Positions 54,302 through 56,458 of a stretch of 56,458 nt of DNA are shown here, piece after piece. Position 1 is the first letter of the stretch. Each line of letters begins with the position of its first letter. The translations under genes and the position numbers were made by a program. This DNA is from Euryarchaeota archaeon TMED192 (lineage in GTDB: Archaea; Thermoplasmatota; Poseidoniia; Poseidoniales; Thalassarchaeaceae), in contig NHIP02000016.1 in the NCBI GenBank assembly GCA_002170775.2, positions 1 through 56,458 on the forward strand, in the 5' to 3' direction. The notes under the pieces were generated by a model, which saw only the letters and a list, made by a program, of their open reading frames with translations, had not been told where the DNA came from and ran no database searches.

Positions 54302-55051
54302 TTAATCAATCTCGAAGAGTCTTTCCATGAGTTCTGAATCTAATTTTATGGAATTGATTGGAACGTCTTTCAAATTACCTCTCTTCTTTCCCGACATGAG
54401 TTCAAAGGCTCGTATTATCCGTCCTTTAACCATAAGATTGTAGATTTTCCATGGTCTATCTTCACCACTCGTACTATGGGACTTAACCTCGAAATTAGAC
54501 CATCCGGTCTCATCACGAGTTTTGGAATCGGAGTCGGGATCGCCTAATCTGATCAGAAGATCAAACTGTTGTAAGAGTCTGATAGCCTCATTGACCGACT
54601 CCTCTTCTCTGTGCTCGGGATGTCCATGGCCAAGAAGAGATATTGTGAACGGATTGGAATATCCAGCATGATGCAAGTAAGAGGATAGTTTCCTCTCGTT
54701 TGTAAGGGCGAGATAATAGTCGTAATTATAATTCGAGAGACATGTTTTTCCGGGATTCCTTAGAGAGCATATTGTCCTAACATTTGGATGTGCCAATGCT
54801 GCTTCAACTAGCTCTTTTCCCCCTGATGCAGAAACAAATGATATCTTTTTTCCAATGGCTTCGTTGAAGAAATCTGTAGCATCTGAATGATTCATAGAAC
54901 TGAGATCTATTGTTGCTCCTGATCCATCGCATGGCTTCCCATTATCGTGTCTCGGCCAAAGTCTCTCGCCGTTTGCGATGGCCAAATTTACGATTCTCGT
55001 GCCGCCGGCCTTCCTGAAATGCAAAAAGAAGTTGAGGCGGCTGTCAGCCAT
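54302..55051 (-). CDS. Sulfotransferase-like protein
   Basis: The 249-residue protein begins with FFLHFRKAGGTRIVNLA, which resembles the PAPS 5'-phosphosulfate loop of carbohydrate sulfotransferases (HxxKxGGT). A second segment CSLRNPGKTCLSNYNYDYY near residues 95-113 resembles the 3'-phosphate site (R..P...R..S). It may transfer sulfate to a glycan; the acceptor and PAPS synthesis genes are not visible here. It is a single gene between MutS and pyrI. The call is by motif only. Confidence 0.65.
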   Translation of the reverse strand: MADSRLNFFLHFRKAGGTRIVNLAIANGERLWPRHDNGKPCDGSGATIDLSSMNHSDATDFFNEAIGKKISFVSASGGKELVEAALAHPNVRTICSLRNPGKTCLSNYNYDYYLALTNERKLSSYLHHAGYSNPFTISLLGHGHPEHREEESVNEAIRLLQQFDLLIRLGDPDSDSKTRDETGWSNFEVKSHSTSGEDRPWKIYNLMVKGRIIRAFELMSGKKRGNLKDVPINSIKLDSELMERLFEID

Positions 55052-55108
55052 GATTCCGGCTTGCTGGTTCGGGTTTGAACTTTGGGCGTTCGTGACTTGA
55101 TATCTGGA

Positions 55109-55576
55109 TTAGATTAGAGAATCGATTATCTCGCCCACAGATTGTGCTCGACCGCAATATGCGCACCTTATCTCCAGAGGATCTTGGGAAACAACTTGCA
55201 AACGATGGGGCAGGGGCTCATTCGGATTTTGAGTTATGCAATTGAAGAACGAACATCTTGCAATGTTTACCAGTTCTGAGCCAAGTTCAATTTTTCTCTT
55301 CTCAGCCACACCATAATTTCGGATGATTGCTATTGACGCTGAGGGGGCTATTAGAGCAAGTCGATCGAGTTCTTCCTGACTCAATTCTCGATCTTCGATC
55401 TTGAGTACATCCTTACTGCCTACCTTGCTGCTGGGAACATTCATGACAAGAGAAATTGGATTTGAATGGGAGCCATCAATATGAAGCATTCGCATGACCT
55501 GGACAGCACTTCCAGATGGTATGTGATCAATCACAGTCCCATTACAGATAGCCGAAACTCTCCTCATCTCACTCAT
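55109..55576 (-). CDS. pyrI: Aspartate carbamoyltransferase regulatory chain
   Basis: PyrI gives allosteric control to aspartate carbamoyltransferase. The nucleotide-binding half (about 1-100) includes GTVIDHIPSGSAVQVMRML, and the zinc half has cysteines in CSFFNC and CAYC near residues 108, 113, 137 and 140. The length of 155 aa is normal. The ATG overlaps the pyrB stop by four bases (ATGA), so the two chains are translated together in the right ratio. Confidence 0.96.
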   Translation of the reverse strand: MSEMRRVSAICNGTVIDHIPSGSAVQVMRMLHIDGSHSNPISLVMNVPSSKVGSKDVLKIEDRELSQEELDRLALIAPSASIAIIRNYGVAEKRKIELGSELVNIARCSFFNCITQNPNEPLPHRLQVVSQDPLEIRCAYCGRAQSVGEIIDSLI

Positions 55577-56458
55577 ACGATCGCCTCCGAAATATCAATG
55601 CCCAGACTTCGACAGAGTAAGGACATCCGAGTTGGGACGCCATTGAATGCTTGTTTGAAGTACCATGCATGACTAGTGGCATCTATACTTGGATGAATTT
55701 CATTCACTCTTGGAAGAGGGTGCATGACCATCATATCGGATTGCACGCTCCTCAAATCCTCGGCCTTCAAGGTGTATATGCCTGCGACCTTCTCATACTC
55801 TGCCTCATCGGGAAATCGCTCTCTCTGAATTCGCGTCATGTACACGACATCCGCAGATGAAATAACTGAGGAGAGTTCTTCACTTTCTTCTACCTGACAC
55901 CCTGAAGATTTGAGATCTCTTACGATCTCGGATGGCATTTTGAGTGGTTTTGGGGATACTAATGTCAATGAAGCTCCGAAGCGACTGAGGGCATGGCTCA
56001 GACTGTGTGCTGTCCGTCCATATCTTAGATCGCCAACCAGTACCACATTGAGGCCGTCAATCTTGCCCTGACCTTGACGGATTGTGAATAGATCAAGAAG
56101 TGTCTGAGTCGGGTGATTGCCGGCGCCATCGCCTGCATTCATTACAGGTATTTTGACGGCGTCAGCAGCATATTGTGCCGCACCTTGTCTCGGGTGCCTT
56201 ATTACAGCAACATCTGCATACCCATCAATCATCTGCATTGTATCATAGAGTGTCTCACCCTTCTTAACAGAAGACCCCGTTTCACTAAGGTTCAGAACCT
56301 CCCCCCCAAGTCTCTTCATAGAAGTCTCGAAAGATAGCCGAGTTCTTGTTGAGTTCTCAAAAAAGAGATTTGCTAAGACTTTGCCCTTTAGCAGCGGGAG
56401 ATATGCATCGCCCCGGGCAATGGGGAGAAGTCGCTCTGCATCATCTAGTAGTGAAATC
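55573..56458 (-). CDS. pyrB: Aspartate carbamoyltransferase catalytic chain (5' end cut by window edge)
   Basis: PyrB joins carbamoyl phosphate and aspartate, the first committed step of pyrimidine synthesis. The frame is open to the right edge. The carbamoyl-phosphate motif FFENSTRTR is visible at about 56374-56348, followed by SFETSMKRLGG, GDGAGNHPTQTLLD and VYMTRIQRERF; the missing N-terminus is probably only some 10-15 residues. A start at the internal ATG 56319 would remove the substrate site and is wrong. It is the first gene of the pyrBI operon. Confidence 0.96.
   Translation of the reverse strand, partial: ISLLDDAERLLPIARGDAYLPLLKGKVLANLFFENSTRTRLSFETSMKRLGGEVLNLSETGSSVKKGETLYDTMQMIDGYADVAVIRHPRQGAAQYAADAVKIPVMNAGDGAGNHPTQTLLDLFTIRQGQGKIDGLNVVLVGDLRYGRTAHSLSHALSRFGASLTLVSPKPLKMPSEIVRDLKSSGCQVEESEELSSVISSADVVYMTRIQRERFPDEAEYEKVAGIYTLKAEDLRSVQSDMMVMHPLPRVNEIHPSIDATSHAWYFKQAFNGVPTRMSLLCRSLGIDISEAIV

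Overview
The window looks like a chromosomal segment of a marine euryarchaeon, most likely Thermoplasmatota of the Poseidoniales (Marine Group II) type. The archaeal markers are ribosomal proteins S2 (archaeal type), S28e, L24e and L7Ae, the wyosine enzyme Taw1, deoxyhypusine synthase, the aspartate carbamoyltransferase regulatory chain PyrI, a geranylgeranyl-reductase-family protein, and TATA boxes about 26 bp upstream of start codons, as expected for leaderless mRNAs. Bacterial-type genes (UvrB, thymidine phosphorylase, an AlkB-like hydroxylase, CcmF, UbiD/UbiA) are mixed in, and there are calcium-binding surface proteins. The lineage is inferred from gene content; no marker search was run. 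I saw no rRNA, CRISPR array, integrase or transposase, so this reads as ordinary chromosome with some lineage-specific islands.

Layout. 1-9.9 kb is mostly minus strand and mostly envelope-related or unknown: a collagen-like lipoprotein cut by the window edge, two membrane proteins, an unrecognised 682-residue protein paired with an 80-residue two-helix membrane protein, a WD40 protein, and a 1190-residue surface protein with ELWxxDGT-type repeats and thrombospondin type-3 repeats. 10-20 kb holds metabolism and nucleic-acid genes: thymidine phosphorylase, AlkB-like hydroxylase, MsrA, a large SF2 helicase, IMP dehydrogenase, a YbjQ-like pair and Taw1. 20-25 kb is an ABC exporter of the MacB/LolCDE type with two different ATPases flanking one giant permease. 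25-28 kb has two GT4 glycosyltransferases and a small membrane protein. 28-33 kb has a fused 3-hydroxyacyl-CoA dehydrogenase/enoyl-CoA hydratase, a possible frameshifted small gene, and three consecutive winged-helix proteins.

33-35 kb carries S2, a conserved HCxLCDITH protein and a tRNA-dihydrouridine synthase. 35-44 kb is a respiratory-chain assembly region: a lipoprotein, a blue-copper protein, an FKBP isomerase, CcmF and a geranylgeranyl-reductase-like flavoprotein on the minus strand, divergent from UbiD and UbiA on the plus strand. Together these suggest quinone synthesis, cytochrome c maturation and copper-based electron transfer. 43.6-49 kb has UvrB, deoxyhypusine synthase, a 59-residue Hc1-like DNA-binding protein, an orphan and a class III aminotransferase. 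49.5-56.5 kb has an AT-rich promoter region, a PRC-barrel-like protein, tRNA-Ile(GAT), PRPP synthetase, the L7Ae-S28e-L24e cluster, a helix-hairpin-helix MutS homologue, a sulfotransferase-like protein and pyrBI, with pyrB cut by the right edge.

Start codons were often moved inward from the longest open frame where a Shine-Dalgarno-like motif, family alignment or overlap with a neighbour favoured it; such choices are noted. The best candidates for something undescribed are the 682-aa/80-aa membrane pair, the ABC ATPase with an AbrB-like domain plus zinc ribbon, the AlkB-like hydroxylase in an archaeon, the collagen-like lipoprotein, and the Hc1-like protein.
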